A stretch of DNA of 64,000 bases from Thiocapsa rosea. GTDB taxonomy: Bacteria > Pseudomonadota > Gammaproteobacteria > Chromatiales > Chromatiaceae. Under the pieces are notes generated by a model. It was given only the letters and a program-made list of their open reading frames with translations. It was not told the origin of the DNA and did not search any database. The DNA lies in contig NZ_RBXL01000001.1 in NCBI RefSeq assembly GCF_003634315.1, forward strand, positions 1,658,501-1,722,500. The letters run 5' to 3'. A program made the translations under genes and the position numbers. Below are positions 50,241 through 61,539 of this stretch, in pieces (position 1 is the stretch's first letter; each line of letters begins with the position of its first letter).

Positions 50241-50471
50241 ATGGAAACTGCAAAACTCTTTCTAAATGGCAGCAGCCAAGCCGTTCGCTTACCCAAGGAA
50301 TTCCGCTTCCGGGGTGACGAGGTGGTGATCAAGCGCCTGGGCAATGCCGTGGTCCTGTTGCCCAAGGAAGATCCCTGGCAGGTGATGTTCGATGCCCTGG
50401 CGGAGTTCCCGGATGACTTGACACTGACGCGTGAGCAGCCGGATGTGCAGGAGCGGGAGCCGATCGCGTGA
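50241..50471 (+). CDS. vapB: Antitoxin VapB (AbrB-fold)
   Basis: A 76-residue antitoxin. The N-terminal METAKLFLNGSSQAVRLPKE is the classic VapB/MazE-type swapped-hairpin DNA-binding segment, followed by FRFRGDEVVIKRLGNAVVLL. The C-terminal part (LAEFPDDLTLTREQPD) should bind the toxin. The start is ATG 50241; the frame to 50187 would cover the operator. Its stop overlaps the toxin start (GTGA). Confidence 0.92.
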   Translation: METAKLFLNGSSQAVRLPKEFRFRGDEVVIKRLGNAVVLLPKEDPWQVMFDALAEFPDDLTLTREQPDVQEREPIA

Positions 50472-50866
50472 TCGTCCTTCTGGATACGGACATCTGCATC
50501 TATGCGATCAACCAAAAGCGACCGGAAATCCTGCGGCAGATCCGAAACTATCGAATCGGCGAGGTCGGTATCTCGTCGATCACCTATGCGGAGCTGCGTT
50601 TCGGCGTGGAAAACAGTAGCCGCGTCGACGACAATCTGGATCGGCTGGAGCGCTTCCTGTTGCCGCTGGAGATCCTTCCGTTCGACGCCGAAGCGGGGCG
50701 CCGCTACGGACGGCTTCGCGTCGAGCTCAAACGCGCAGGTTGCCTGATCGGCGCGAACGATCTCCTGATCGCGGCCCATGCCGTGAGTCTCGACGCAACC
50801 CTGGTGACCAACAACATCCGCGAGTTTGCGCGGGTCGAGGGGTTACGCGTCGAGCAGTGGGGTTGA
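50468..50866 (+). CDS. vapC: PIN-domain ribonuclease toxin VapC
   Basis: A 132-residue PIN-domain RNase that cleaves tRNA or rRNA when freed from VapB. Acidic catalytic residues are in VLLDTDICIYAI (Asp6), SSITYAELRFGVE, LIGANDLLIAAHA and VTNNIREFAR. It starts with GTG at 50468, overlapping the vapB stop. The operon layout, antitoxin first with a four-base overlap, is standard. Confidence 0.94.
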   Translation: MIVLLDTDICIYAINQKRPEILRQIRNYRIGEVGISSITYAELRFGVENSSRVDDNLDRLERFLLPLEILPFDAEAGRRYGRLRVELKRAGCLIGANDLLIAAHAVSLDATLVTNNIREFARVEGLRVEQWG

Positions 50867-50935
50867 GTGATTGCGCCTGCGCATCCATCTGCGCGTCATC
50901 CCGAAGATCTTCCCGGACGTCGACGCAACCACACC

Positions 50936-51310
50936 ATGATCGCATTCACGGCCTATTTCGACGGGGGCTGCCCGTTGTGCAGCAAAGAGATTGCCCATTA
51001 CCGCCGGATCGACAAAGCCGGCGCAATCCGTTGGGTCGACATTACCGATGACGGCGGCGCGTTGGCCGAAGCGGGGATCAACCGGACGGACGCCATGCGC
51101 CGCATCCACGCCAAGGAGGCCGACGGCCGCATCCTTATCGGAGTGCCTGCCTTCGTCGCGATCTGGCGTCGACTGCCGGGCTACCGCCGTCTCGCGGCCC
51201 TGGTGCAGGGTCTGCGCTTGGTCGGGCCGCTCGATTGGGGGTACGCGCACTTCGCGGACTGGCGGTTGAGTCGCCGCTGTAAGGGCGGTGCCTGCACCTT
51301 GACGCCGTGA
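50936..51310 (+). CDS. Thiol-disulfide oxidoreductase DCC family protein (DUF393)
   Basis: A 124-residue thioredoxin-like protein. The family signature YFDGGCPLCSKEIAHYRRID (DxxCPLC) is at the N-terminus, with the conserved WVDITDD and middle region MRRIHAKEADGRILIGVPAF. The C-terminal cysteines in RRCKGGACT are not typical of all members. The ATG at 50936 is chosen; the frame is open to 50867, directly after vapC. The redox substrate is unknown. Confidence 0.88.
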   Translation: MIAFTAYFDGGCPLCSKEIAHYRRIDKAGAIRWVDITDDGGALAEAGINRTDAMRRIHAKEADGRILIGVPAFVAIWRRLPGYRRLAALVQGLRLVGPLDWGYAHFADWRLSRRCKGGACTLTP

Positions 51311-51337
51311 GGGTGTCGTTGGTCTTGCCGCTTGCGT

Positions 51338-51376
51338 CCAGCTTTCAGCTTTCAGCTTTCAGCCTTCAGCTGTCAG
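51338..51376. repeat. Tandem heptamer TTTCAGC array
   Basis: Four to five copies of (C/T)TTCAGC, the last ones degenerate, between the DCC gene and the radC 3' end. A related CAGCTGACAGCT string lies at about 51459-51474. Confidence 0.7.
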
Positions 51377-51484
51377 GCGTGGGCCTTTATCTGTAGAGCT
51401 GCTTCCCGGACAAATGACGCTGCGCGCGATGATGGAATCGGCACATTACAGGTAGGAGGCAGACAGCTGACAGCTCACGCAAAC

Positions 51485-52159
51485 CTAAAGAAGCCCTCGC
51501 TCAGCCAGCGAAGTCCCCTCACCGTCGCCGATGATGACGTGATCGAGAACACGCACATCGATCAGACTTAGGGCTTCTTTGAGACGCTGTGTGATCCGCA
51601 GGTCCGCCTGGCTGGGCTCGGCGACACCCGAGGGGTGGTTGTGGGCGAAGATCACGGCGGCGGCGTTGGTGGCGAGCACCCGTTGTACGACCACCCGAGG
51701 ATGCACGCTGGCCCCGTCGATTGTGCCTTGGAACAGCTCGTCGTAGCTGATGACACGGTGTCGGTTGTCGAGGAAGAGGCAGGCGAAGATCTCGTGCGGC
51801 GAGCCGTAGAGGCGCAGCTTGAGATAGTCGCGTGTGGCCTCCGGGCTGGTCAGGACGTCTTGACCTCGAATCCGCGAGAGCAGGTAGCGGTGGCTCAGCT
51901 CGAGGACCGCCTGAAGCTCGGCGAACTTGGCGGTGCCGAGCCCCTTGCCCTCGCAAAAGCGCTTCTTGTCTGCGGCGAGCAACCCGACGAGACCGTCGAA
52001 ATCATTCAGCAGCTCTCGCGCCAGATCCACAGCACTCTTGCCGCGCACGCCGGTGCGCAGAAACAGCGCCAGCAGCTCGGCGTCCGAGAGTGCGCCCGCC
52101 CCACGCTCCAGGAGCTTCTCCCGCGGCCGTTCACCCTCCGGCCAGTCCTTGATCGGCAT
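51485..52159 (-). CDS. radC: RadC family (JAMM/MPN+) protein
   Basis: A 224-residue RadC. The N-terminal helix-hairpin-helix region ([39 protein letters not shown]) precedes the JAMM metalloprotease-like domain. That domain carries the metal motif [14 protein letters not shown] and the conserved [11 protein letters not shown]. The start [17 protein letters not shown] is canonical. The historical DNA-repair role is disputed. coaBC begins 68 bases away in the opposite direction, the common radC/coaBC divergent arrangement. Confidence 0.95.
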   Translation of the reverse strand: MPIKDWPEGERPREKLLERGAGALSDAELLALFLRTGVRGKSAVDLARELLNDFDGLVGLLAADKKRFCEGKGLGTAKFAELQAVLELSHRYLLSRIRGQDVLTSPEATRDYLKLRLYGSPHEIFACLFLDNRHRVISYDELFQGTIDGASVHPRVVVQRVLATNAAAVIFAHNHPSGVAEPSQADLRITQRLKEALSLIDVRVLDHVIIGDGEGTSLAERGLL

Positions 52160-52227
52160 GCGACCTCCGTCGATGGGTTGCGTTAAACTGCGGCCTGTTC
52201 CGCAGACGCAGTGTACACGTTTAGGTC

Positions 52228-53439
52228 ATGGATCCAAGCCCCCGTAATCAGGTGCTGCTCGGTGTCGGCGGCGGCATCTCCGCCTACAAATCGGTCGACC
52301 TGGTCAGGCGCCTGCGCGAGCGCGGTTATGCCGTGCGGGTGGTCATGACGCAGGCGGCGACGGCGTTTGTCGGCCCTCTCACCTTTCAGGCGGTCTCCGG
52401 GCATCCGGTGCGGACCGACCTTCTCGATCCGGCGGCCGAGGCCGGCATGGGCCATATCGAGCTGGCGCGCTGGGCGGGGCAACTCCTCATCGCCCCGGCG
52501 ACCGCGGACCTGATGGCCCGCTTGGCCGCCGGGATCGCCGACGACCTGCTCACGACCTTGGCCCTGGCGACCGAGGCGCCCTTGATCCTCGCCCCGGCGA
52601 TGAATCAACAGATGTGGCGTCACCCGGCGACCCAAGACAACCTGGCCCGACTGGTCGCGCGCGGCGCGCGAATCCTGGGACCCGGTGTCGGCATCCAAGC
52701 TTGCGGCGACCAAGGCCCGGGACGGATGCTCGAGCCGCTTGAGATCGTCGAGGCGCTGAGCGGCTCGGACCTGCAACCGCTGGCCGGCGTTCGGGTCCTC
52801 CTAACCGCCGGTCCGACCCGCGAGCCGCTCGACCCGGTGCGCTACCTGGGCAATCGCAGCTCCGGGCGCATGGGCTATGCCCTGGCGGCTGCGCTGACCG
52901 ATCTTGGCGCTCGCGTGGTCCTGGTCAGCGGACCGAGCGCCTTGGCACCGCCTGCGGTGGCCGAGCTGGTCAAGGTCGAGACGGCCTTGGAGATGCATGC
53001 CGCCGTGACAGCGCGCACCCGCGACTGCGACATCTTCGTCGCCACCGCTGCGGTGGCGGACTACCGGCCCGCCGAGCCCGCGGGGAGCAAGATCAAGAAG
53101 GCCGCCGATGCGCTGGAGATCCGGCTGGTGCGCAATCCGGATATCCTGGCCGAGGTCGCCGCCCTGCCGACGCCGCCCTTCACGCTGGGCTTCGCGGCCG
53201 AGACGGACGATGTCGAGCAATACGCCCGCGGCAAGCTGAAGGACAAGCGGCTGGATATGATCGCGGCGAATCGGGTCGGAGGAGACTCGGGCGGCTTCGA
53301 GCGCGACGAGAACGCGCTGCTCGTACTTTGGAACGGGGGGCAGCGCGTGCTGCCCATGATGTCGAAGGTCGAGCTCGCGCGCGAGCTGGCCATGCTCCTC
53401 GCGGAACACTATGCCGAACGCCATGCTGCATCCTCTTGA
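52228..53439 (+). CDS. coaBC: Phosphopantothenoylcysteine decarboxylase / phosphopantothenate-cysteine ligase
   Basis: CoaBC performs two consecutive steps of coenzyme A synthesis: addition of cysteine to 4'-phosphopantothenate (CTP-dependent) and FMN-dependent decarboxylation. The 403-residue protein shows the N-terminal flavoprotein domain ([20 protein letters not shown], the catalytic-histidine block [10 protein letters not shown] and [10 protein letters not shown]). The C-terminal CoaB domain follows ([40 protein letters not shown]). It is followed by dut, whose start overlaps its 3' end, as in many gammaproteobacteria. Confidence 0.97.
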   Translation: MDPSPRNQVLLGVGGGISAYKSVDLVRRLRERGYAVRVVMTQAATAFVGPLTFQAVSGHPVRTDLLDPAAEAGMGHIELARWAGQLLIAPATADLMARLAAGIADDLLTTLALATEAPLILAPAMNQQMWRHPATQDNLARLVARGARILGPGVGIQACGDQGPGRMLEPLEIVEALSGSDLQPLAGVRVLLTAGPTREPLDPVRYLGNRSSGRMGYALAAALTDLGARVVLVSGPSALAPPAVAELVKVETALEMHAAVTARTRDCDIFVATAAVADYRPAEPAGSKIKKAADALEIRLVRNPDILAEVAALPTPPFTLGFAAETDDVEQYARGKLKDKRLDMIAANRVGGDSGGFERDENALLVLWNGGQRVLPMMSKVELARELAMLLAEHYAERHAASS

Positions 53440-53881
53440 GGTCAAGATCCTGGACCCGCGCTTGGGCCGTGATTTTCCCGTGCCGACCTATGCGACCCCA
53501 GGCTCGGCCGGGCTCGATCTGCGTGCCATGCTCCAGGCCCCGCTCGACCTTGCACCCGGCGCGGCCGAGCTGCTGCCGACCGGCATGGCCGTGCACATCG
53601 CCGAGCGGAACGTCGCCGGTTTGATCCTGCCACGCTCGGGTCTCGGACATCGACACGGCATCGTGCTCGGCAACCTGGTCGGTCTGATCGACTCGGACTA
53701 TCAGGGGCCGCTCATGGTCTCCTGCTGGAACCGCGGGACGGCGCCGTTTCGGATCGAGATCGGCGAGCGCATCGCCCAGCTCGTGCTGGTGCCGGTCCTG
53801 CAGGCTGAGTTGAGGATCGTCGATGACTTCGACACCTCCGTGCGGGGCAGCGGCGGGTTCGGGCACACGGGCCAGCACTGA
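53423..53881 (+). CDS. dut: dUTP diphosphatase
   Basis: Dut hydrolyses dUTP to dUMP, keeping uracil out of DNA and feeding thymidylate synthesis. All five trimeric dUTPase motifs are present: [44 protein letters not shown] and [10 protein letters not shown]. The start at 53423 ([15 protein letters not shown]) matches the family, giving 152 residues; ATG 53411 would add four. It overlaps the end of coaBC by 17 bases and is followed 13 bases later by algC. Confidence 0.97.
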   Translation: MLHPLEVKILDPRLGRDFPVPTYATPGSAGLDLRAMLQAPLDLAPGAAELLPTGMAVHIAERNVAGLILPRSGLGHRHGIVLGNLVGLIDSDYQGPLMVSCWNRGTAPFRIEIGERIAQLVLVPVLQAELRIVDDFDTSVRGSGGFGHTGQH

Positions 53882-53894
53882 CGCGCCGCCGCCC

Positions 53895-56221
<2,327 letters not shown>

Positions 56222-56249
56222 GGTGGGGTTCAGGGTTCAGGGTTCGCTC

Positions 56250-56273
56250 GTGACACCCGCTCTGCGGTGTCAC
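56250..56273. terminator. Hairpin between argB and pyrE, possible transcript end
   Basis: GTGACACC ... GGTGTCAC, a perfect 8-bp stem with an eight-base loop, 28 bases after the argB stop and between convergent genes. There is no T-run. A GGTTCAG tandem repeat (three copies) lies just before it. Confidence 0.4.
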
Positions 56274-56350
56274 GCATGCTCCGCGGCGCTCCGCGCCACG
56301 GGGCACGATGGCCGGAGTGACTCGGTGAAACCGATCGTTTCGGAAAATAC

Positions 56351-57010
<660 letters not shown>

Positions 57011-57030
57011 CTATGAGCTGATGGGCGAAC

Positions 57031-57221
57031 TAAACCGCGTCCAGAACCACATGCGTCGTTTTTATTGTGCGTTTAGCTTCGGAGATATCCTCGATCCCGG
57101 TGAGACGCGGTTTAGACTTTATTTTTGAATACTTTGAACCGCGCCAGCTCCGACAGTTGTCGGAGCTGGCGCGGCGAAGCCAATCCAACAAACAACGCAT
57201 CGCGCACCGGGCGCGGTTTAA
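57031..57221. repeat. Palindromic repeat pair (R18 57031-57114, R19 57135-57221)
   Basis: R18 is B-type and R19 is A-type with the same 34-base internal palindrome as R14 (here 57140-57173). The spacer is 20 bases and A/T-rich. The pair lies between the divergent pyrE and TauE/SafE-family genes, so it may affect both promoters. Confidence 0.92.
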
Positions 57222-57236
57222 GACGAGGCACCGAGC

Positions 57237-57923
57237 ATGATCGAGACCCCGCTTGGGATCTACCTGACCGCATTTCTGGTCGGCCTGCTGGGCGGCGTCC
57301 ATTGTCTGTCCATGTGCGGCGGCCTGGTGGGTTCCTTAACGTTGGGTTTGGACCCGCGGATCCGTCGCGACCCCTGGCTGATGCTGCCCTACCAGGTCAC
57401 CTACAACCTGGCCCGCATTGCGGGATACGCCACCGCGGGTGCGCTCTTCGGCGGACTTGGCGCCTTGCTGCTGCAGCTCGACGCCTTTCAGGTCATGCAG
57501 CGTGTCCTTTACGGCCTCGCCGGAATCGTGATGATCCTGCTCGGGCTCTATCTCGGGGGCTGGTGGCGTCTCATCGCCGTGGTCGAGCGCGCGGGCGCCG
57601 CACTTTGGCGGCGTCTCGAGCCGTTGGGTCGACGCGTCCTACCGGTTCGCACCCCGCTGCAGGCCGCAGCGCTCGGTTATCTCTGGGCCTGGATCCCCTG
57701 CGGTCTTGTCTACAGCGTCCTCATTACGGCGGTCGCTACCGGAAGCGTTCTGAACGGGGCGCTCGTCATGCTGGCCTTCGGCGCCGGCACGCTCCCGAAC
57801 CTGCTCGGCATCGGTCTCCTGGCAGGCGCTGCCGCGCGCATCTCCGAGCGCGTATGGGTCAAGCAAGTCGCCGGGCTCTTGGTTATCGGTTTCGGCGTCT
57901 ATGCCCTCTGGCAGCTCTATTAA
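57237..57923 (+). CDS. Sulfite exporter TauE/SafE-family (DsbD_2-type) membrane protein
   Basis: A 228-residue polytopic protein. The GGVHCLSMCGGLVGSLTLGL motif and WIPCGLVYSVLITAVATGS carry the paired Cys residues typical of the DsbD_2/CcdA-like group often encoded with cbb3 oxidase assembly genes (ccoG/ccoI/ccoS). About six hydrophobic helices are present. GACGAGG precedes the ATG. Actual sulfite export is unproven. A thiol-redox or copper-related role in cytochrome biogenesis is more likely from the Cys motifs, which is an inference. No cco genes are visible here. Confidence 0.85.
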   Translation: MIETPLGIYLTAFLVGLLGGVHCLSMCGGLVGSLTLGLDPRIRRDPWLMLPYQVTYNLARIAGYATAGALFGGLGALLLQLDAFQVMQRVLYGLAGIVMILLGLYLGGWWRLIAVVERAGAALWRRLEPLGRRVLPVRTPLQAAALGYLWAWIPCGLVYSVLITAVATGSVLNGALVMLAFGAGTLPNLLGIGLLAGAAARISERVWVKQVAGLLVIGFGVYALWQLY

Positions 57924-57931
57924 ATCGCTAT

Positions 57932-58122
57932 TCAAGCGCGCCCTGGAGTGATATGCCCCGTTATCAGATGGGTCGGTGTTGTGCGCACTGGAAATGCCGG
58001 CGCTGGCGCGGTTTAAGTATTTGGATTTTTTAACTTAAACCGCGTCAGCTCCAAGGTTCGTTGATGGCCGCATCCATCCGATTCAAGCTCAACCTCTCCT
58101 GTCGCGAGGAGACGCGGTTTAA
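57932..58122. repeat. Palindromic repeat pair (R20 57932-58016, R21 58036-58122)
   Basis: R20 is an A-type copy with a decayed left arm. R21 is B-type. The spacer is 19 bases and A/T-rich. R21, read on the minus strand, gives the TAA stop of the DUF4426 gene. Confidence 0.88.
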
Positions 58123-58562
58123 TCGATGAAGAACTGTTGCTGCAGCTCGATCGCCGTCGGTTCGCCGCCTGGGGGGGTGACCTGGATCGCAAAATCCACG
58201 ATCTGGAGGTTCGCGATCGGAAACTGGCCGACGTAGGAGACGCCTTCGCCGACGCGGATCTCGCGCATCGGGATCACGCTCGCAGGCGTGTCGCCGGTGC
58301 GTGCAGTGGCCTCGACGCGCGCGGGGACATTTGCAGGCGTCCCTTCCGGGTTCGGCTTGACGACCGAGACGGTCAGAATACCGTTGAGCTTGCTGCGCTG
58401 GATCCGGTAGAGAGTCGCGATCTCGGGATTAAGCGTCTCGGCCGTCATGGCATTGGCGTAGATGCTGTACTCGCCTGCCATGACCGGGCCTTCAGCCGAC
58501 GCGGTGTGAGCAGCGAGCAAGCCGGCGGCAATCAGGATCCCAAGGGTCCGTTGAATGATCAT
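58119..58562 (-). CDS. DUF4426 domain periplasmic protein
   Basis: A 147-residue protein with a signal peptide (MIIQRTLGILIAAGLLAAHTASA). DUF4426 is recognised from YSIYANAMTAETLNPEIATL, YRIQRSKLNGILTVSVV and the strand-rich C-terminal half. In gammaproteobacteria this gene commonly ends the yggS-proC-yggT-yggU run, as here. The function is unknown. The upstream frame to 58610 lacks a signal context. The stop codon comes from repeat R21. Confidence 0.88.
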   Translation of the reverse strand: MIIQRTLGILIAAGLLAAHTASAEGPVMAGEYSIYANAMTAETLNPEIATLYRIQRSKLNGILTVSVVKPNPEGTPANVPARVEATARTGDTPASVIPMREIRVGEGVSYVGQFPIANLQIVDFAIQVTPPGGEPTAIELQQQFFID

Positions 58563-58588
58563 GGTGAAACCTCGTTTGGGGGATGAGA

Positions 58589-58863
58589 TGAACCGCGTCC
58601 GTTGCGACATGCGTTCTCGACACGTGGGCTCGGACGTCGATGAATCAACGACCGTCCCAGTCGACGCGGTTCAGGAAGTTAAGAAAAAATCTCTAAACCG
58701 CGCTAAACCGAGTCCAGAGCGATATGCATCCTTTTTTGGATTGGAGCCGCCTCGGCCTGATCCTTGAGCGTCGGAACTCACGCGGTTTGGCGCCGAGACG
58801 ACAGAGTTGCTGCAGCACCGAGGGCAGGATGCAACAGGCCATGTCACGGCAAGCGCGGTTTAA
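58589..58863. repeat. Palindromic repeat pair with a nested copy (R22 58589-58673, R23 58694-58863)
   Basis: R22 is B-type (TGAACCGCGTCC ... GTCGACGCGGTTCA). After a 20-base A/T-rich spacer comes an outer A-type copy (TAAACCGCGC ... AAGCGCGGTTTAA). It is interrupted after ten bases by a complete inner B-type copy at 58704-58788 (TAAACCGAGTCCAGAGCG ... CTCACGCGGTTT). Removing the inner 85 bases restores an outer element of normal length. Confidence 0.85.
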
Positions 58864-59200
58864 CCGGGATCGGGAATGTCCGTGGCGCTTCAATCCGCAG
58901 CCGCTTGTATCGCGACTGCTCGCCGCCGATGACGGACACCTTGGACGGCGCCACACCGAAGGCATCGGCGATGAACTTGCGCAGCGCAGCATTCCCCTTG
59001 CCCTCGACCGGAGGTGCCTTGATGGCGACCCGATAAAAATCGCCCTCCGGCCCGATGAAGGCATCCTTCGGTGCGCGCGGTTTGACGCGCAGCGCCAGCT
59101 CCAAGTCTTCCCCGTCCCATCGGTACCAAGACGCGGCGTCGTGCGCGATGGCCGGCGCCCTGCTCGAGCGCGGCCTCAGAACGGACTGCCGACCAGCCAT
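58844..59200 (-). CDS. yggU: DUF167 / YggU family protein
   Basis: A 118-residue small alpha/beta protein. The conserved part is LELALRVKPRAPKDAFIGPE and AIKAPPVEGKGNAALRKFIA, then SKVSVIGGEQSRYKRLRI. The ATG at 59200 overlaps the end of yggT by 25 bases in another frame. The last five codons (KPRLP, after PIPV) are read from the right arm of the outer R23 repeat, so the natural C-terminus appears to have been replaced or extended by the repeat. The function is unknown. Confidence 0.88.
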   Translation of the reverse strand: MAGRQSVLRPRSSRAPAIAHDAASWYRWDGEDLELALRVKPRAPKDAFIGPEGDFYRVAIKAPPVEGKGNAALRKFIADAFGVAPSKVSVIGGEQSRYKRLRIEAPRTFPIPVKPRLP

Positions 59201-59751
59201 TTGAGCGGCGGGATCAGCAGCATTTCCAGAAGGATCAGCCCGATGATCACCGCCATGGGCGAGAGGTCGATCCCGCCGATCGGCTGAATCAGCCGTTGTG
59301 CCGGGCGCATGATTGGATCCGTCAGGCGCGTCAGGAGCGCGACCGCGGGGTTGTAGGGGTCCGGATTGACCCAGCTCAGGATGACGCGAATCAGGATCCC
59401 GAACAAAAAGATGTTGATGAAGAGCTGGATGACTGCCGGCACCGCCCAACCCAGCGCACCGAAGAGGGAGACGTTCAGCCCCAGCACCAGGACCAGCAGA
59501 CCCAGCTCGACGGACTTGAGCAGCCAAGCCAACGCCAAGGCGGCCAGATCCATGCCGGCATAGCCCGGGATGACCTGACGCAACGGGCGCAGCACCGGCG
59601 AGGTCAGCTTGACGACGAACTGAGAGATCGGGTTGTAGAAATCGGCCCGCGCCCATTGCAGCAGGAAGCGGATCGCCACCAGCGTGATATAGAGCCCGAA
59701 GAGGGTCTGGATCAGAAAAACGGCGGGGTTGGTCAGATAGGAACCGCTCAT
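59176..59751 (-). CDS. yggT: YggT family membrane protein
   Basis: A 191-residue protein with two YggT repeats, each with two hydrophobic helices: FLIQTLFGLYITLVAIRFLL...DFYNPISQFVVKLTSPVLRP, and IFLFGILIRVILSWVNPDPY...PVALLTRLTDPIMRPAQRLI-like. The NP..PxxR signatures are clear. It is implicated in cation tolerance or envelope processes. It overlaps proC by ATGA and yggU by 25 bases, so the three are one operon. Confidence 0.92.
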   Translation of the reverse strand: MSGSYLTNPAVFLIQTLFGLYITLVAIRFLLQWARADFYNPISQFVVKLTSPVLRPLRQVIPGYAGMDLAALALAWLLKSVELGLLVLVLGLNVSLFGALGWAVPAVIQLFINIFLFGILIRVILSWVNPDPYNPAVALLTRLTDPIMRPAQRLIQPIGGIDLSPMAVIIGLILLEMLLIPPLKWLVGSPF

Positions 59752-60578
59752 GATTGCTCCGACAGGCTCCGTGAGAGTTCGACCGCGCGATCATGCGCGG
59801 CGTGCGCGGCGCGCTTCATCAGGGCGTGCAGATCGGCCTTGAGCAGGTGCTCGAGTGCACGTTCCGTCGTACCGCCGGGCGAGGTGACGCGCTCGCGCAG
59901 CTGCCCGGGCGTGTCCTCGCTCTCCACGGCCATCTTGGCCGCCCCCAGCGCGGTTTGGATGGTCAGGAGGCGGGCGGTCTCGGCGTCCAGTCCCAGCGAG
60001 ATGCCGGCCTCTTCCAACGCCTCCATGAACAGGAAAAAGTAGGCCGGGCCGCTCCCCGAGAGTGCAGTCACCGCGTCGATCTGGGCCTCGCTCTCCACCC
60101 AGCGGGTTAAGCCGACCGCGCGCAGGATGGTCTCGGCACGGTTACGGCCTTCCTCGCCGACCTCCGGGCTGGCATGCAGCCCGATTGCACCCGTCTGCAC
60201 CATCGCGGGTGTGTTGGGCATGGCCCGCACGACCGCCAAGGTGCCCCCGAGCCAGCGCTGAATCGCCTGCTCCGGTACTCCGGCCATGATGGAGATCACG
60301 AGCGGGGCGCGTGCCGATGCGGCATCGGCGATCTCGGTGCAGACCTGTGCGGCGAGCTGCGGTTTGACGCAGAGCACGAGCGTGTCGGCGTCGGCCAGCG
60401 CGTCCCGATTGTCAGCGAAGACCCGGACCCCGTAGCGTGCCTCGAACATCTCGCGGCGATCCGGCCCTGGCTCGGCCACTTGGAGCGCGTCGGGTGCGTA
60501 GCCGTCGGCAACGAGACCGGCGATCAGACTGGTGGCCATGTTGCCGCCACCGATAAAGGCAATCCTGGTTGTCGTCAT
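59748..60578 (-). CDS. proC: Pyrroline-5-carboxylate reductase
   Basis: ProC reduces pyrroline-5-carboxylate to proline with NAD(P)H. The 276-residue protein has the Rossmann motif IAFIGGGNMATSLIAGL. VVRAMPNTPAMVQTGAIGLH and TALSGSGPAYFFLFMEALEE follow, then SPGGTTERALEHL near the C-terminus. The stop overlaps the yggT start (ATGA). yggS lies upstream, separated by repeats R24/R25. Confidence 0.97.
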   Translation of the reverse strand: MTTTRIAFIGGGNMATSLIAGLVADGYAPDALQVAEPGPDRREMFEARYGVRVFADNRDALADADTLVLCVKPQLAAQVCTEIADAASARAPLVISIMAGVPEQAIQRWLGGTLAVVRAMPNTPAMVQTGAIGLHASPEVGEEGRNRAETILRAVGLTRWVESEAQIDAVTALSGSGPAYFFLFMEALEEAGISLGLDAETARLLTIQTALGAAKMAVESEDTPGQLRERVTSPGGTTERALEHLLKADLHALMKRAAHAAHDRAVELSRSLSEQS

Positions 60579-60603
60579 GTCGAGCCCTAAAGAGATCGTA
60601 GGT

Positions 60604-60796
60604 TAAACCGCGCCCGGTGCGGTATGCGTCGTCTGTTGGATTGGCTTGGCTGCGCCGGCTCCGACAATTGTCGGAGCCGGCGCGGTTTAAGGTATGAAAA
60701 AATATACAATCCAAAACGCGTTCCCGCTAAGGGCCGTGGACGCACCAAACGTCGAACTCACGCGAAAGTGAGCATTTCGCTCTGGACGCGGTTTGA
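60604..60796. repeat. Palindromic repeat pair (R24 60604-60690, R25 60712-60796)
   Basis: R24 is A-type and contains a perfect 32-base palindrome at 60652-60683 (16-base arms beginning GCGCCGGCTCCGAC). R25 is B-type with a decayed left arm. The spacer is 21 bases and A/T-rich. The pair splits yggS from proC, which are adjacent in most relatives. Confidence 0.9.
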
Positions 60797-60803
60797 GGAA
60801 CCA

Positions 60804-61529
60804 TCAGCCGACATTATACGGCCGCGGCCCGAAGACTGCCGTGCCGACCCGAACGAGGGTCGCGCCTTCGAGGATCGCGGCCTCCAGGTCGTCGGACATG
60901 CCCATCGACAGACACGCAAGCGGGCGGCTCGGGGTAGCCAGCCGATCACGCAGCAGACGCAGGGCGCGAAACGGTGTGCGTTGAGCGTCTTCGTCCTCGG
61001 CGGGTGCGGGGAGTGTCATGAGTCCACAGACATCCAGGCGGGGCAGCGCCTCGCAGGCGGCGATCAGGGCCGCGACTTCGCTCGGCTCGACACCGCCCTT
61101 GGTGTTCTCGCCGCTGACATTGACCTGGATGCAGACCTTCAGCGGCGGCAGGTCGGTCGGACGTTGCTCGCTCAGGCGACGGGCGTGGGTCGGATCGGAC
61201 AGGCCGTGGACCCAATCGAAACGGGCCGCGATCTGACGGGTCTTGTTGGCTTGGATCCGGCCGATGAAGTGCCACTCGATGTCGGTCAGGTCGGCGAGCA
61301 AGGCGATCTTCTCGATCGCCTCCTGCACATAGCTCTCGCCGAATGCCCGGTGACCGGCCGCATAGGCCGCGCGCACGGCCTCGGCGCCGTGGGTCTTGCT
61401 CACGGCGAGCAGCGCAACGCTGCCCGGCGGGCGTTGTGCCCGCTCGACGGCCGCGCGGATGCGGGCTTGCACCTCGCGCAGACGTTCCTGGATGCCGTCA
61501 TCGCCGATCGCTTCGTCCGGTTCCATCAT
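60804..61529 (-). CDS. yggS: YggS-type pyridoxal 5'-phosphate homeostasis protein
   Basis: A 241-residue PLP-binding TIM-barrel protein (PLPBP/YggS) that controls free PLP and amino acid balance. The PLP-lysine motif is LLAVSKTHGAEAVRAAYAAG. FGESYVQEAIEKI, WHFIGRIQANKTRQIA, CIQVNVSGENTKGGV and the phosphate-binding LSMGMSDDLEAAI follow, then the C-terminal VRVGTAVFGPR. Starts at 61529 or 61526 avoid overlap with rdgB. It sits between rdgB and proC, as is usual. Confidence 0.95.
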   Translation of the reverse strand: MMEPDEAIGDDGIQERLREVQARIRAAVERAQRPPGSVALLAVSKTHGAEAVRAAYAAGHRAFGESYVQEAIEKIALLADLTDIEWHFIGRIQANKTRQIAARFDWVHGLSDPTHARRLSEQRPTDLPPLKVCIQVNVSGENTKGGVEPSEVAALIAACEALPRLDVCGLMTLPAPAEDEDAQRTPFRALRLLRDRLATPSRPLACLSMGMSDDLEAAILEGATLVRVGTAVFGPRPYNVG

Positions 61530-61539
61530 CCCGGCCCTT

